This document shows positions 19,401 to 29,925 of a DNA stretch of 64,000 nt, piece by piece (the stretch's first letter is position 1; each line of letters starts with the position of its first letter). A model generated the notes under the pieces. It was not told the DNA's origin. It searched no databases and worked only from the letters and a program-made list of their open reading frames with translations. The stretch covers positions 100,001-164,000 of the forward strand of contig CAUYUJ010016308.1 in NCBI GenBank assembly GCA_963575745.1. The letters run 5' to 3'. A program made the translations under genes and the position numbers. Source of the DNA: Prorocentrum cordatum. Taxonomy: Eukaryota; Sar; Dinophyceae; Prorocentrales; Prorocentraceae.

Positions 19401-20310
19401 CGACCCTCATAGTGCTCATCACCTGGCGCTGCCCCGTCCTCAAAGGAAACGCTAAAGGAACTTCCCTGGCGCTTCCCACGCCGGATCTCCTGTGGCGGGG
19501 GCTTCGCTCCGGAGCAAGTGACCTGCTTCGGCTAGCAGCGCCACTATCCCCGCCACTAGGTGTCGCCGGGAGCGGCCCACGGCAGTGCTTGCATCACTTC
19601 TACCACGAGGAGTATCCAGAAAGAGGCGCATACCGAACACTTCACCTGATGTACTCCTTCGTGTCTGGGACACTGCTAGTCCATCGACTGTCCCTGTGGA
19701 GCACTGTGGTGGTCGCGAAAGAGGTCAGCTGCCGATCCAGACCGAAGGAGTACTCTGACCGCCGCTCTGTCGCGAAGGGCACGTGGGTGCCAAGAGGGCT
19801 CGGTAGAAAGAGTCTCACACCACGACAGAAAATTATAATCGGCCGTGGTTTGGCGTACGGAACCAGCCGCACGTGAGGTCAGGTGTTCCTGCAAGCCACC
19901 AAGCCCATAAAAGGCAACAACTGTTCTTCCTTCCCCTCCCCTTCTCCCCTCCCTCTTTCCATGATCATCCCCCTTCCCATCCCCCTCCTCCTCCTCCTCC
20001 TCCTCCTCCTCCTCCTCCTCCTCGCCCCCCCTCCTCCCCCATCCGCATCCGCATCTTCCTCCCGTTCCTCCTCCTCCCCGTCCCATCCTCACCTACTCAG
20101 TCCGCGTGGTCCTGCGGTCCTCCTGTGCCTGCCTACCCCCCCTTTCTGCTCCCTCCCAAATTCCGGGCCCCTCCTCCTTCTCCACTCCCTTCTCCGTCTA
20201 CGCAACCTCTCCGCGTCGCACCCCCAGGCGTGCCGGTCGGGCGGGCCGGATGCCTCGGCCGAGACATCGTCACCACTTGCGACCCTGATGATAAGAACTT
20301 GCGACAGCTT
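19401..20310. other. No gene recognised; (TCC)n tract at 19,980-20,040
   Basis: Apart from a pyrimidine tract of CTCCTCCTC at about 19,983-20,022, with poly-Leu/Pro frames that are artefacts, nothing is recognised. Confidence 0.45.
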
Positions 20311-20860
20311 CGCGGGTGGAGGGAGGGTGGCTTTGAATGCGGTTATCTCCATCGCGCCGCGCACCGTCGTCTCAAAAATCGCAAGGGTTCTACGGATGGA
20401 GGGCGGGTGTTTTCCAACATGAAAGTATCGCCGTCGCGCCACGCATACTCGTCTGAGAAATGCGCAGGAGTTCCACGGATGGAAGGCGGGTGGTTTGCAA
20501 AGTGTGGTTCGTGCCTCAACGTCGCGCGCATCATTCTCAAATAATGTCAGATCCGACTAGTTTGCCAACGCTGTACGAATGAACGGCGGGTGGTTTCAAA
20601 ATGTGGCTCCCGCATCACCGCCGCGCAATTTCGTCTGAAAAGTGTACAACAATTTTGGGGAGTCTGGTGGCTGCCGTCCCAAATCTGGCGTCTTGGTACA
20701 ATGCCAAACTGTCAGGTTGCAGCAATTACGTTGGTTCGCGGTGTTGAAGTCCCAGGATTGGTGTTCCGCCACCATTCAGGATCGCCAGGACGTAACAACA
20801 ATGTTGCTTCGCGGCTTTGAAGTCCCGCGAATGTTATTCTTGTGAGCATGAAACCTTGTA
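20310..20860 (+). repeat. Composite tandem array: ~90 bp units, then ~90 bp units of a second type
   Basis: At least three units share TTC(C/T)ACGGATGGA(G/A)GGCGGGTG then a GTGGCTC and CGCCGCGC segment (20,390, 20,475, 20,575). They are followed by two units containing TTGAAGTCCC and ACCATTCAGGATCGCCAGGAC (20,690-20,860). Both unit types recur in the same order at 57.3-57.9 kb. Confidence 0.72.
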
Positions 20861-21690
20861 GGGACTTATGAAAAGGGATTTTCGAGTGAACGTTGATTGC
20901 AACATCATTGATGAATCGTGGGTCAATCCTCTTCTTGCTCCCCTTTTTCCTCCCCTCCTTCCCCCATTCCCCCTCCTCTTCCCGCGCCGTCCCGTACCCG
21001 CCTTCGAGTACGGGTCGAACGTGGCGCTGTCGGGGTATTCCGGCTCAAGGCTCCTCGCCAGCATCCGCGCGGTCCCAGCAGCGCGAGTCCTGAAGGCCGG
21101 CCGCCGCCGCCGCCCCTCCATGTTCGCTCCGCCTCCCATTTATGTTCTTCCACCTCTTCCTCCTCCTCCCCCTCCTCGGCCCTTCTCGACCAGCCCCTAC
21201 TTGGGCAGACTTGTCGTGCCGACCAGGTGAGTTACAGGAGATGCGTGTTCGTATCAAAACCTGCTGCCAGCCTTGTTGAAAAAACAAACAAAAACTGTCC
21301 TCGACCCGCCGAAGGATCGCTCCCAAGGACGCCACTTTGAGAGAGAACAGAAAAAGCAAGCAAGACGAAGAGAAAACGCAAAAACTGCCGAATTCTGAAC
21401 CAGCACCTCTGTGAATCGGAACGCTGGTGCCTTCCTGCCCGACGTGGCCGCCTTGGGGACACCAGAGACGGAAACCAGGCGCAGAAGGTTGCGAACGAGC
21501 TCCGTTGTGCTGAATGTCTTCAAAACGTCGGAGGGCGGCCAGATAAGTATGAAGGCTTTGTAAGCATGCATATATGAATGTGTAGTGTGTTCATTCGTGT
21601 GTGTGATCTTCCCTTGTAAACTGTTTTGTGTTCCTGCTTCTTCTCACGGATGAATGCCAATGCTTGCACTTAAGGGCTGTGACGTGTGCT
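20861..21690. other. No gene recognised
   Basis: CT-rich around 20,930-20,995 and 21,150-21,185. Otherwise unremarkable. Confidence 0.4.
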
Positions 21691-21694
21691 CTTG

Positions 21695-21845
21695 GGAACT
21701 GGGCCGTGTGGACCGTCTGGCGGCTATGCAATCGCCGCCGCCGCCTCCTTGCCACCCGTCGTCTGGGCCGTGTGGCTGGTCTGGCGGCTATATCCGCAGT
21801 CGCCGCCCTGTCGCTGCCTCGTCGCCGCACGTCGTCTATCTATGT
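21695..21845 (+). repeat. ~73 bp direct repeat x2
   Basis: CTGGGCCGTGTGG followed by GTCTGGCGGCTAT and a CGCCGCC block occurs at about 21,699 and 21,766. Confidence 0.75.
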
Positions 21846-21859
21846 ATGTATGTAAAAAC

Positions 21860-22390
21860 GAATGAACAACATCGATTGCGCAAGCACAGATGCGCCACAT
21901 ATCTGGAACAGTCTAGATTGTACCGAAATATATTGCATCAAACAGATTGCATCACATTTGATGCCCCACATCTGCTGCAACACGTATGTTGCACGCTTTG
22001 GCTATCACGCCTGCGGCGCGCTTTTGATCGCCCACTGCAGGTTTTGCAATACACTGCACACAATACATAGAGTACCCCAGGCAGAGTTCACAGAGGTTGC
22101 ACAATATAGATTGCGCCACATCGATTGCACGAAGTATACATATGTATTTATGTATGTATGTATGTATGTATGTATGTATGCATGCATGTATGTATGTATG
22201 CATGTATGTATGAATGTATGCACATGTATATATGGGATATATTGGACATCATAGATAGTACCACGTGTTGCACGAACTACATAACGACATAGTTTGTACA
22301 GCACTGATAGCACCACATCGTGAATTCAAACAGACTGCCCAATCGATATTGCTAGAAACGCACTGCTTGGGGTCCACGCTCGCGGCCAGA
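21860..22390 (+). repeat. Degenerate GATTGCxxCACAT array with (GTAT)n
   Basis: About 15 degenerate units built on GATTGCACCACAT and ATTGCATCA are spread over 21,870-22,345. They are interrupted by (GTAT)n at 22,143-22,218. The array ends with CACTGCTTGGGGTCCACGCT, which closely matches CACTGCTTGGGCTCCACACT at 37.88 kb after a similar array. Confidence 0.6.
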
Positions 22391-23154
22391 AGAGGCCTCC
22401 AGGAGAGCCAAGGAGGACCCCCAAAAACACGTCCCAGTGCATCGATCATAATTATTCTGCATCGGGGGACCTTCGAACTGGACTGATCACCGTGCACAAG
22501 GCGGCTCATTGGCCACTGCATGTAGCCACATGCGCTTCGATAGGTGACGGGTGAGACACTGGCGGCGAAAACCCAAGCAGCGTTGAACGGAACCCGAACG
22601 GTTCCAGAGGAGCAGGAGGAAAGATCTTCGAGAGCGGCTAGAAAAACATTGAACAATGACGACGGCGACGACGACGAAGGCCGCTCCGGGGCTTCGCCTC
22701 CCGGCGGCCGGGGCGGGCTCCGCCAGCCCGTGGGGCTCCTGTCGAACCCGGGGCACGAGGAGGAGGCCACGCTGTTCTTGCTCTGCGTGTGCAGGACCTG
22801 GGCGGCGTGGAGCTGCACGAGCGGGTCCTCGGGGGCGGGCGGGGGCGAACACGGGGCTGCGAGTGCGCAGCCTCTGGCTGCTGTGGCCCCAAGACGCGAC
22901 GAAAGACGCCCACACTCGAGCCACGGCGGCCGCAGAACGCGCAACACGTGCATGCGTGCAAGCAGGCGCGACTGTCCACGGCAAGCCCTGCGGCCGCGGG
23001 AGAAGGAACGGAAGAGGGGCCCCTGGCCACGGCGAGCCTGGGCCACGAGTAGGTGACCCAGCCCAGGTCCAAGCAACGGCCCGAGGATGAGGGGAAACGT
23101 TCGGCAGGAGCCAACTGAATGTGGCAACATCGAACTGGGGACCAACTGAAAGTG
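22391..23154. other. No gene recognised
   Basis: GC-rich, with open frames in several registers but no recognised domain. Confidence 0.4.
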
Positions 23155-23216
23155 TCATCGAGGAGGAGGAGGAGGAGGAGGCGGAGGAGGAGGAGGAGGG
23201 GGGGGAGGAGGTGGCC
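23155..23216 (+). repeat. (GGA)n microsatellite
   Basis: GAGGAGGAG-type purine tract of about 55 bp with a G run. Confidence 0.9.
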
Positions 23217-23287
23217 TGATTCGTCGACGCATCGACGATCGCTCAACGATAGGCCGCCGATAGCAGAACCGCGCGCTCCCGGGTGCA

Positions 23288-23515
23288 CCTTGGCTGCACG
23301 CGCAAGTCGTAGAAGAACGAACAATGACATAAACATGGAAACTCGGAGGGTCACGCGGATTTCTTGGATCCGCGCTGGCGCGCGGAGCGCGCCAGGGGCG
23401 GCGCCAGAGGCGCCGCCAAGGGGGCTCAAGCGCGGATCCGAGAAGTCCGCGCGGACCTCCAAATTTCCATGCTTATGCCAGTGTTCGGCGCGAGCAGCCA
23501 AGGCGCTGAAGGTCG
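23288..23515. other. Long inverted repeat with two central GC hairpins (possible structured RNA or foldback element)
   Basis: The arms are roughly 23,288-23,376 and 23,429-23,515. The inner 22 bp (23,355-23,376 against 23,429-23,450) pair throughout, with two U-G wobbles in plus-strand RNA. The outer arms pair less perfectly: CATAAACATGGAAAC against the complement of TTTCCATGCTTATG, and CACCTTGGCTGC against GCAGCCAAGGCG. Between the arms are two perfect hairpins: GGCGCGC-GGA-GCGCGCC (23,377-23,393) and GGCGGCGCC-AGA-GGCGCCGCC (23,397-23,417). The layout is a three-way junction. No protein, and no known RNA family is claimed. Confidence 0.78.
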
Positions 23516-23595
23516 AGGAACGCTGCGTGCAGTCGTGCGCGCAGTCGTGCGTTGCATGACCTGACAGCGACGCCAACCGGGGGACGTGGCAGCGA

Positions 23596-23918
23596 GCGCC
23601 AGGAGGAGGAGGAGAAGGTTGCGGAGAAGGAGGAGGGAGGAGGAGGCGGAGGAAGAACAGGAGGAGGAGATTGAGGAGGAGGAAGGAGGAGGGAGGAGGA
23701 AGGAGGAGGAGGAGGAAGAGGAAGGAGGAGGGGAGGAGGAGGAGGAGAGGAGGAGGAGGAGGAGGAGGAGGAGGAGGAGGGAGGAGGGGGAGAAGGAGGA
23801 GGAGGAGGGGGGAGGAGAGGAGGGGAGGGAGGAATGGAGGAAGGAGGAGGAGGAGGAGGAGGGGGGGAGGAGGAGGAGGAGGAGGAGGAGGAGGGAGGAG
23901 GAGGAAGAAGAAGAAAAG

Positions 23919-23949
<31 letters not shown>

Positions 23950-24222
23950 AGGAGAGAGGAGGAGGAGGAGGAGAGGAGGAGGAGGAGGAGGAGGAGGAGG
24001 AGGAGGAGGAGGAGGAGGGGAGGAGGAGGAGGGAGGAGGGAGGAGGAGGAGAGGAGGAGGAGGAGGAGGAGGAGGGAGGAGGAAGGAGGAGGAGGAAAAG
24101 GAGGGAGGAAGGAGGAGGAGGACGAGGAGGAGGAGGGAGGAGGAGGGAGGAGGAAGGAGGAGGAGGAGGAGGAAAAGGAGGGAGGAAGGAGGAGGAGGAG
24201 GAGGAGGAGGGAGAAGAAAGGT
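23596..24222 (+). repeat. ~630 bp (GGA)n-rich homopurine tract
   Basis: Almost pure purine on the plus strand, made of GGA, GGAA and GGGA repeats with an (ATG)n insert at 23,920-23,950. Long open frames on both strands (Glu/Arg/Gly or Ser/Pro/Leu runs) are artefacts of the triplet repeat. Confidence 0.93.
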
Positions 24223-24384
24223 TGGCCCCACGACGGGGAGGGCAAGGCCGCCAGGCTCCTCGCGGCGGGGGCGAGCGCCGTGGGGGCGGGGCGTGAGGCG
24301 CGCGCGGCCGCCCCCGTGCTGCACGCGGCAGAGGCCCGCCTTGCGGCCTCCCCGTGCAGGGGGCCCAGGCGTACACGCCCAACT

Positions 24385-24557
24385 TCGGGGATGGACAGAC
24401 CTCCCTTTAGTGAAACGTGGTTTGAAGAGAACGACCCGAGGCGCAAACCTGGCGGGCGCAAGCCTGGAAAATAACGGCCGCGGCGCCCTCTCGAGAACCG
24501 AAAACGGACAATTCACTAATCGACGTGTCACTATTGGGGGGTTCTGTCCACCCCCGA
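24385..24557 (+). mobile_element. Family A MITE-like element, copy 2
   Basis: A 173 bp element with left end TCGGGGATGGACAGAC and right end TCTGTCCACCCCCGA, giving nearly perfect terminal inverted repeats of 15 bp. It is flanked by a perfect 5 bp duplication, CAACT at 24,380-24,384 and 24,558-24,562. Its interior matches the copy at 3.6 kb closely (TTTAGTGAAACGTGGTTT, CTGGCGGGCGCAAGCCTGG, AATTCACTAATCGACGTGTC). This is the best-preserved member. Confidence 0.88.
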
Positions 24558-24894
24558 CAACTATGTACACGAACTCGGCCCCTCGATCCGCGAGACCGGC
24601 CGCATGACAAAAACATTCACGCAACGCGTGCTCTCGAAACCAGCGTGGATCCACGTACGTGTGCCTCGTGCGCGGTGGAACGGCCATGACGCCCACTTCG
24701 AGGACCGCTAGAGTGCGGATTCGGCCGTGGTCCCGGCACATTCGAGTACCCCTGGCTGGGAAGATCCGTTCAGCCCACGGGTTCCATGATGCGTATCCTG
24801 TTGGGTTGCCGCGCGATTCCACCACCGCGCTCGGGCGGGTGCTGGTTGAAGGGACGCGGCAAGAAAGGGGATGATCGGTCTGGACGGAAGGCGC

Positions 24895-25022
24895 GAATTA
24901 TGATGGTCCATGGTCGGGCTTCGCGGATCATGGGCCATGATCGGAGGGGCCTCGATGGTCTACGATGAGGCTTCGTGGCCCATGATCGGAGGAGCCTCGG
25001 TGGTCCATGATCAGGCATCGTG
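24895..25022 (+). repeat. ~45-50 bp tandem repeat, ~3 copies
   Basis: ATGGTCCATGGTCGGGCTTC, TGGTCTACGATGAGGCTTC and TGGTCCATGATCAGGCATC head successive units, each separated by CATGATCGGAGG-type sequence. Confidence 0.7.
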
Positions 25023-25670
25023 GACGTTCGTGACCTTTCTCGAGGGCCGACGGCTGGCAGAAACTGTTCAGTGGAAGCTGCCAGGGTCACTGCACGGGTG
25101 CGCGCGGCACCGCATTGCGAGCGCACCTGGGTGAAATTCGGCGGCGAGCGTGAGGGGGAAATGAGAAGGAGAAGGCCATCTCAGAAGGTGGCGGGACTTC
25201 TCAAAGTCCTCACACCTTCCAACAAGCTTCCTGTGTCTTCGGGGAAAGCTTAGGACACTTCTCAATCGGCCGAGGGACTTCCGAGACTTCTGAGAAGGCC
25301 CGCCCCCTCTCACTTACCCCCGGGCGCACCACCGAGAAGTAACAAATCGACGCGAAACCGACTGCTGACCGCACCGACACACGGGGAATGCAACTGTCGA
25401 GTGAAGCCGTGCAGAATTCCTCCATCGCCCTGCCTGGATGTTTGCCTGGCCTTGTTGGGCCTCTGGAGGACCTCGGGGACCTCCAGAGACGTCTTGGCGA
25501 CCTCCAGAGGCCTCAGGGGTTCTCTGGGGAATGGTGACTTCAGTGGGAAGGGGAGGATCTCCCTCGCCGCGGCCGGCCGAGGCGGATCGAAGATGAAATG
25601 CTTGAACTGTGTGACGCTTCTGTGGAGCCCCCGTGGGCTTCTCGTGGGAAAGGCCAGACACCACCTCGAA
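25023..25670. other. No gene recognised
   Basis: A short GACCTCCAGAG repeat lies at 25,450-25,515. Nothing else is recognised. Confidence 0.4.
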
Positions 25671-25675
25671 GCGAT

Positions 25676-25820
25676 TTGGCGGCGCGCGAGGGGGGAGAGG
25701 GGAAGGCCTCTTAGAAAAAGGCTGCTTCTGGAAAGGCCCCAGCCTTACATGTACAGGCAAGGCCTGGGTCTTGTAAGAAGCAAGGGTATTTCTAAGAAGC
25801 CTTCCCCCCTGTCCGTACCT
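25676..25820. mobile_element. Family B foldback element, copy 2 (diverged)
   Basis: Starts TTGGCGGCGCGCGAGG and has AAGGCCTCTTAGAAAAAGGC, a centre at TTACATGTACAGG, then TTCTAAGAAGCCTTCCCCCC. Same architecture as the copies at 4.0 and 63.1 kb. The right terminus CTGCGCGTGG is missing here, so this copy is truncated or rearranged at that end. Confidence 0.7.
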
Positions 25821-25995
25821 TTAGGCCGGGCATGCCCTCCTACAGGCCCAGGCTGATTCTTGAACAAGGGTCAGAACAATATCGGACATAACCGACTGCC
25901 CCGGGTAATAGCCACTCAGGGATACTACTAAAGTTCGGGGATCTGGCGGGGATGAACAGCGATTTTCCCGGCGAAGGACATGTTAGCTATAAGTT

Positions 25996-26043
<48 letters not shown>

Positions 26044-26645
26044 GTGATGATGAGATGATGATGAGATGATGATGCTGATGGTGATCCTGGGCGCTCGTGT
26101 AGACCGACCTTGTAGATCTTGGCACAAGACTGACTCGAGAGATCTCGAAGCTCGTGGCTACAACGTCCTGCGCAAAAGAGGTCCTTGGCGCTTCTGACTC
26201 GGGAACGGCTGAGAAAGTGAGAATCACATGGCCCTGCCGCACGTTCGTGACTTGGGCAAATGAACTGGAGAGAATCCCGCAGCCCTGCCACACGCTCGTG
26301 ATTACGGAAGCTGATATGGTGAGACCACCATGGTCATGCTCAGCGTTTCTGATGCTGTTGCTAGTCACCATGAGCTGATAACAACTTCGACTCGCAACTT
26401 CCCCCGTGGATTATCAAGTTCGGCCTCCGCGCCCCTCTACACAATCAAACCCTATTGAACCGGGATTAAGCAATAGAGGGGGTGAAGGGGGAGGGGGATA
26501 ATTTTTTATCCGGGGCAGTCGGTTAGTCAAAAGAGCGTGACAGATCGTCGCCAGACTATTTTTTTACTGCTCTTGAATGCTCCTGCTGTAGAGGGACATG
26601 CCCCACTTACCCCTACCTTTAGGTCGGGCATGTCCCCCTACCAGG
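25821..26645. mobile_element. ~0.8 kb element bounded by diverged inverted repeats (family D)
   Basis: ATAACCGACTGCCCCGG near 25,888 is inverted as CCGGGGCAGTCGGTTAG near 26,510. Outside this, GGCATGCCCTCCTACAG near 25,830 matches the complement of CTGTAGAGGGACATGCCCC near 26,586. The ends therefore form a diverged inverted repeat of roughly 100 bp. An (ATG)n microsatellite lies inside. No coding capacity seen. The boundaries are uncertain. Confidence 0.5.
25997..26046 (+). repeat. (ATG)n microsatellite
   Basis: About 15 ATG/GATG triplets. Confidence 0.95.
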
Positions 26646-26659
26646 GGAATTTTGGACGA

Positions 26660-26775
26660 AAATAAAAAATAGTCAAACAAATACCCCAAAAGGATCAACA
26701 ATGATCCAAACATCGCCCCCAGACTATTTGTTGATCATGTCTGAACGCTCCTCCACTGGAGGGACAGGCCCGCCT
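26660..26775 (+). repeat. Dispersed repeat with CAGACTAT and GAGGGACAGGCC
   Basis: Carries CATCGCCCCCAGACTATTTG then CTGAACGCTCCTCCACTGG and AGGGACAGGCCCG. Similar blocks occur near 26,550-26,605 (end of family D) and 41,490-41,555. Confidence 0.65.
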
Positions 26776-27004
26776 TACGCCCACCTGCCCCTGCGCGTGG
26801 CCGAGCTCTGGCAAGAGCACACCCCAAGAGAAGCCCTGGGGACGAAGCTGCGGGGCCAGGGGAGCCGAGGGGCGGACCTCCCGCGCCAGGAGCCCACCGA
26901 GGCCTGGCGGCTGCCTCTGCAGGCCAGGCCCGTCTCGGGCACACGGGGGCTGGCTCCAACAACCCTGCACACCAAAGCATCACGTCTCCCTTGCGCGAGA
27001 CGAA

Positions 27005-27168
27005 GCACAATAGGGGATACATTCGGGTGAGGATAGATCGAGCATCATTCGAGAATCTTTGAGATCCCGCGGCTCTGGAGGATGCCTCGGGCACCGCGGC
27101 CACTTCAGAGTGCTCCGGGACGCCCTGAGAACGCTTCGGAACGCTCCGTCCGAGCCCCGTCCGATTTC
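27005..27168 (+). repeat. ~160 bp dispersed repeat, copy 1
   Basis: Shares GAGGATAGATCGAGCATC-type start, CTCTGGAGGATG, then CTTCGGAACGCTC and AGCCCCGTCCGA with the copy at 29.65-29.81 kb, same orientation. Confidence 0.65.
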
Positions 27169-27680
27169 ACTTCCGCCGCATTCCGACGGCCTTCCGCCAG
27201 CGGATCCGCCGCCCTTTACTCCCGCTGGCTTCCGCCAATTTTGCCGCCGAGAGCGAGACGCGCCAGAGGCGAGGCCAACACGGGTCCTGGGCCCCTGGGC
27301 TTCTAGCCAGACCGAACGCCTTTACATTCCGAGTCGTGTTCTTCGGGGGCGTCCAAGAGGGGCGCATCCAAGAGAGGGGGTGAGGGCGCAAATCATGGCC
27401 GGATGCATGTGCGCTGCCCAAGGGGGCGCCGGGGACGTTTTGAAATAAGAAGAGGCGCCATAAGATCTGGGAAGATATCATGGCCCACGCCATGATATCC
27501 TCCCCCCCTAGTCATCACCCCTCTCTTTGCCGCCCCCGATTTACATCCCGAATCGTGTTTTGACCATCGCGGGGCCCAGGACGCGAACCGGGATGCCGCA
27601 GGAGTCCACAACATGATGGACCCACGAACCCGGAAAGGGATATAGACATGTGGAGCATGGACACGTTTTCACGATACCCA
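27169..27680. other. No gene recognised
   Basis: Contains a CATGATATCTTCCC/CATGATATC inverted pair near 27,470-27,500 and no recognised gene. Confidence 0.4.
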
Positions 27681-27682
27681 AG

Positions 27683-27833
27683 TGGGCATCACCTCACGAA
27701 ACATCCCACGAGACACCTCACGAAGCATCCCACGAGACACCTCACGAGACATTACACGAGACACCTCACGCAACATTCCACGAGACACCCCGCGAAACAT
27801 TCCACGAGACACCGCACGAAACATTCCACGACG
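27683..27833 (+). repeat. ~22 bp tandem repeat
   Basis: About seven copies of a unit like ACATCCCACGAGACACCTCACG, drifting to ACATTCCACGAGACACCGCACG. Confidence 0.88.
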
Positions 27834-27858
27834 ACAGGCAACCACTCAACCAAGGCGG

Positions 27859-28426
27859 TGTGGACGTGCTGGGGAGTGGTCGTGCTGGGGTGTGGTCGTG
27901 CTGGGGGGTGGTCGTGCTGGGGGGTGGTCGTGCTGGGGGGGTGGTCGTGCTGGGGTGTGGTCGTGCTGGGGCGTGGTCGTGCTGGGGCGTGGTCGTGCTG
28001 GGGCGCGGTCGTGCTGGGGTGGGGTCGTGCTGGGGTGTGGTCGTGCTGGGGTGTGGTCGTGCTGGGGTGTGGTCTTGCTGGGGTGGGGTCGTGCTGGGGT
28101 GTGGTCGTGCTGGGGTGTGGTCGTGCTGGGGTGTGGTCGTGCTGTGGTGGGGTCGTGCTGGGGTGGGGTCGTGCTGGGGTGTGGTCGTGCTGGGGTGGTC
28201 CGCACCCTGTGATTTATCGATCGGGTCGTGCTGGGGTGTGGTCGTGCTGGGGTGTGGTCGTGCTGGGGTGTGGTCGTGCTGGGGTGTGGTCGTGCTGGGG
28301 TGTGGTCGTGCTGGGGTGTGGTCGTGCTGGGGTGTGGTCGTGCTGGGGCGTGGTCGTGCTGGGGTGTGGTCGTGCTGGGGTGTGGTCGTGCTGAGGTGTC
28401 CCGCACCCTGTGATTTATCGATCGGG
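27859..28426 (+). repeat. 16 bp minisatellite GGGGTGTGGTCGTGCT
   Basis: About 34 copies. Two identical 24-26 bp inserts (GCACCCTGTGATTTATCGAT then CGGG) end at 28,225 and 28,426, splitting the array into two blocks, so block plus insert may have been duplicated as a higher-order unit. Trp/Cys/Gly-rich open frames are artefacts. Confidence 0.93.
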
Positions 28427-29645
28427 ATTTCAAAAACAAGCGTTTCGCCAAAGACATCCTCAAATCTTAATCCGCCGGCCTCCTTCGACCTCGATATTTA
28501 TCAGGGAAAGAATCCGCCGGCCTCCTTCAAGTTGGGCACGGGGGACTATGTTTACATACTAAAAGAGAACCCTGGGCCTGAGCCCTTTCCGGGAAAAATC
28601 GCATGATTCCTCTGTCCCTGCGCCCTCTCGCTTTCGCCACGACGAGACAGCGGCCGCCGCGCCGCTCTACCCGAGGCGCCCCCATTGCCTTGCCATCCCT
28701 CGGACGTCCATTCCCCGTGCATGTGTCGGTTCCGTGCGTGTGTTTTCTCGCAAATGCTCCAGAAAGCTCCTCGACGGTCCTCACCAAGATCAGATACACA
28801 CGTCCGAGGGATACCAAGCCCCTTCCTCTCGCCAGTGCCTCGGGACAGTGAGTCCCCTTGCTGTTCGGTATTCGCTCTGGATGCGCGGGGCAGGTAGGCC
28901 GTAAGTGGGGAGGGCGGACGCGCGTCAACTTCTCTCATCTACTTCGGGGCGGGCATGCATACTTGCAGTCGGCTCGGGCCACGGCGACGAGGCCAGGCAG
29001 CGGGAGCCCCTGCGTCCTCGAAAGCGGGCAGGAGCTCCTCTTCCTGGGAGCGCATTCCCTTTTCTTCACTGTCTTGTTGCCATCTCTCCCTCTATAAGTG
29101 AATGTATATCATTATATGTATATGTGTGTAATGGATGCGTGTCATCTCTTTCGATGCTATACAATATCATATGTGTATACATATGTGCCAATATGTATAT
29201 GTCTGTATGTATACAAATGATTACGTCTCCCTCCACAAGTAATTACTTATATATGTACATACGTACAACACTGTACATATATATATATATATATGTCATC
29301 ATATGTCTCTCTCCCATCTCCCCCTCTCTCTCAGCAAATCTGGACACATGCAAATACAAAGAGGTACACAAATGCACATGTGAATAACATATTTCTCCAG
29401 GGGCTGCTGGCTAAGGCACCGGGCACAGCGGCACAGAGCACGCGTGCTGACGCCATGCCGCCCAGCTGAGACGAATGCTGCGTTACAACTGCAATGCTTT
29501 TCTGCAACCTCATCCTCATCTCTCTATCTTCCAATGAGCCACCAGCGAGCTCTACTCTACGAGGGCACGCCCCTGATTGGCCCAGAGGGGGGGCTCCCCT
29601 CCTCCTTTCCTCGTTCCGCCGTCCTAGACCCCACCCCCCTCTAAG
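28427..29645. other. No gene recognised; AT-rich microsatellite-like part at 29,090-29,300
   Basis: A 42 bp pair, AATCCGCCGGCCTCCTTC, occurs at 28,469 and 28,511. TATGTATATG and (AT)n runs occupy 29,105-29,295. No gene recognised. Confidence 0.5.
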
Positions 29646-29649
29646 ACGA

Positions 29650-29815
29650 AGCCAGGACGAGGATGCAATCGGGGGAGGATAAATCGAGAATCTCTGAGAT
29701 CCACCAGCTCTGGAGGATGTCCAGAGCGCCGCTGCCTTCTCAGAGCGTTCTGGAACGCTCTGAGAGCGTTCCGGAACGCCCTGTAATGGACTTCTCCTCG
29801 TTCTAGCCCCGTCCG
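29650..29815 (+). repeat. ~160 bp dispersed repeat, copy 2
   Basis: Matches 27.0-27.17 kb: GAGGATAAATCGAGAATCTC, CTCTGGAGGATG, GTTCCGGAACGCCCTG, AGCCCCGTCCGACC. Confidence 0.65.
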
Positions 29816-29925
29816 ACCCTCCAGATCCATCGTCTCGCTCCCCCCCCCTTTCGAAAGGGGGGGGGGTCAACCCCCTCCGCCCGCTTTGCCCCAACAGGGG
29901 GGGGTGCACCCCACGACCCCAACCC

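Noticed and set aside
21040-21060. Dinoflagellate spliced-leader-like GGCTCAAGG
   Set aside because: Only the last few bases agree; the upstream part of the leader is absent, as at the similar spot near 3,243.
22638-24825. Long minus-strand open frames of Ser/Leu/Pro up to 607 codons
   Set aside because: They are produced by the (GGA)n tract; all frames of this triplet repeat lack stops.
27648-28606. Trp/Cys/Gly-rich protein of 250-320 codons
   Set aside because: Pure translation of the 16 bp minisatellite; three registers are open at once.
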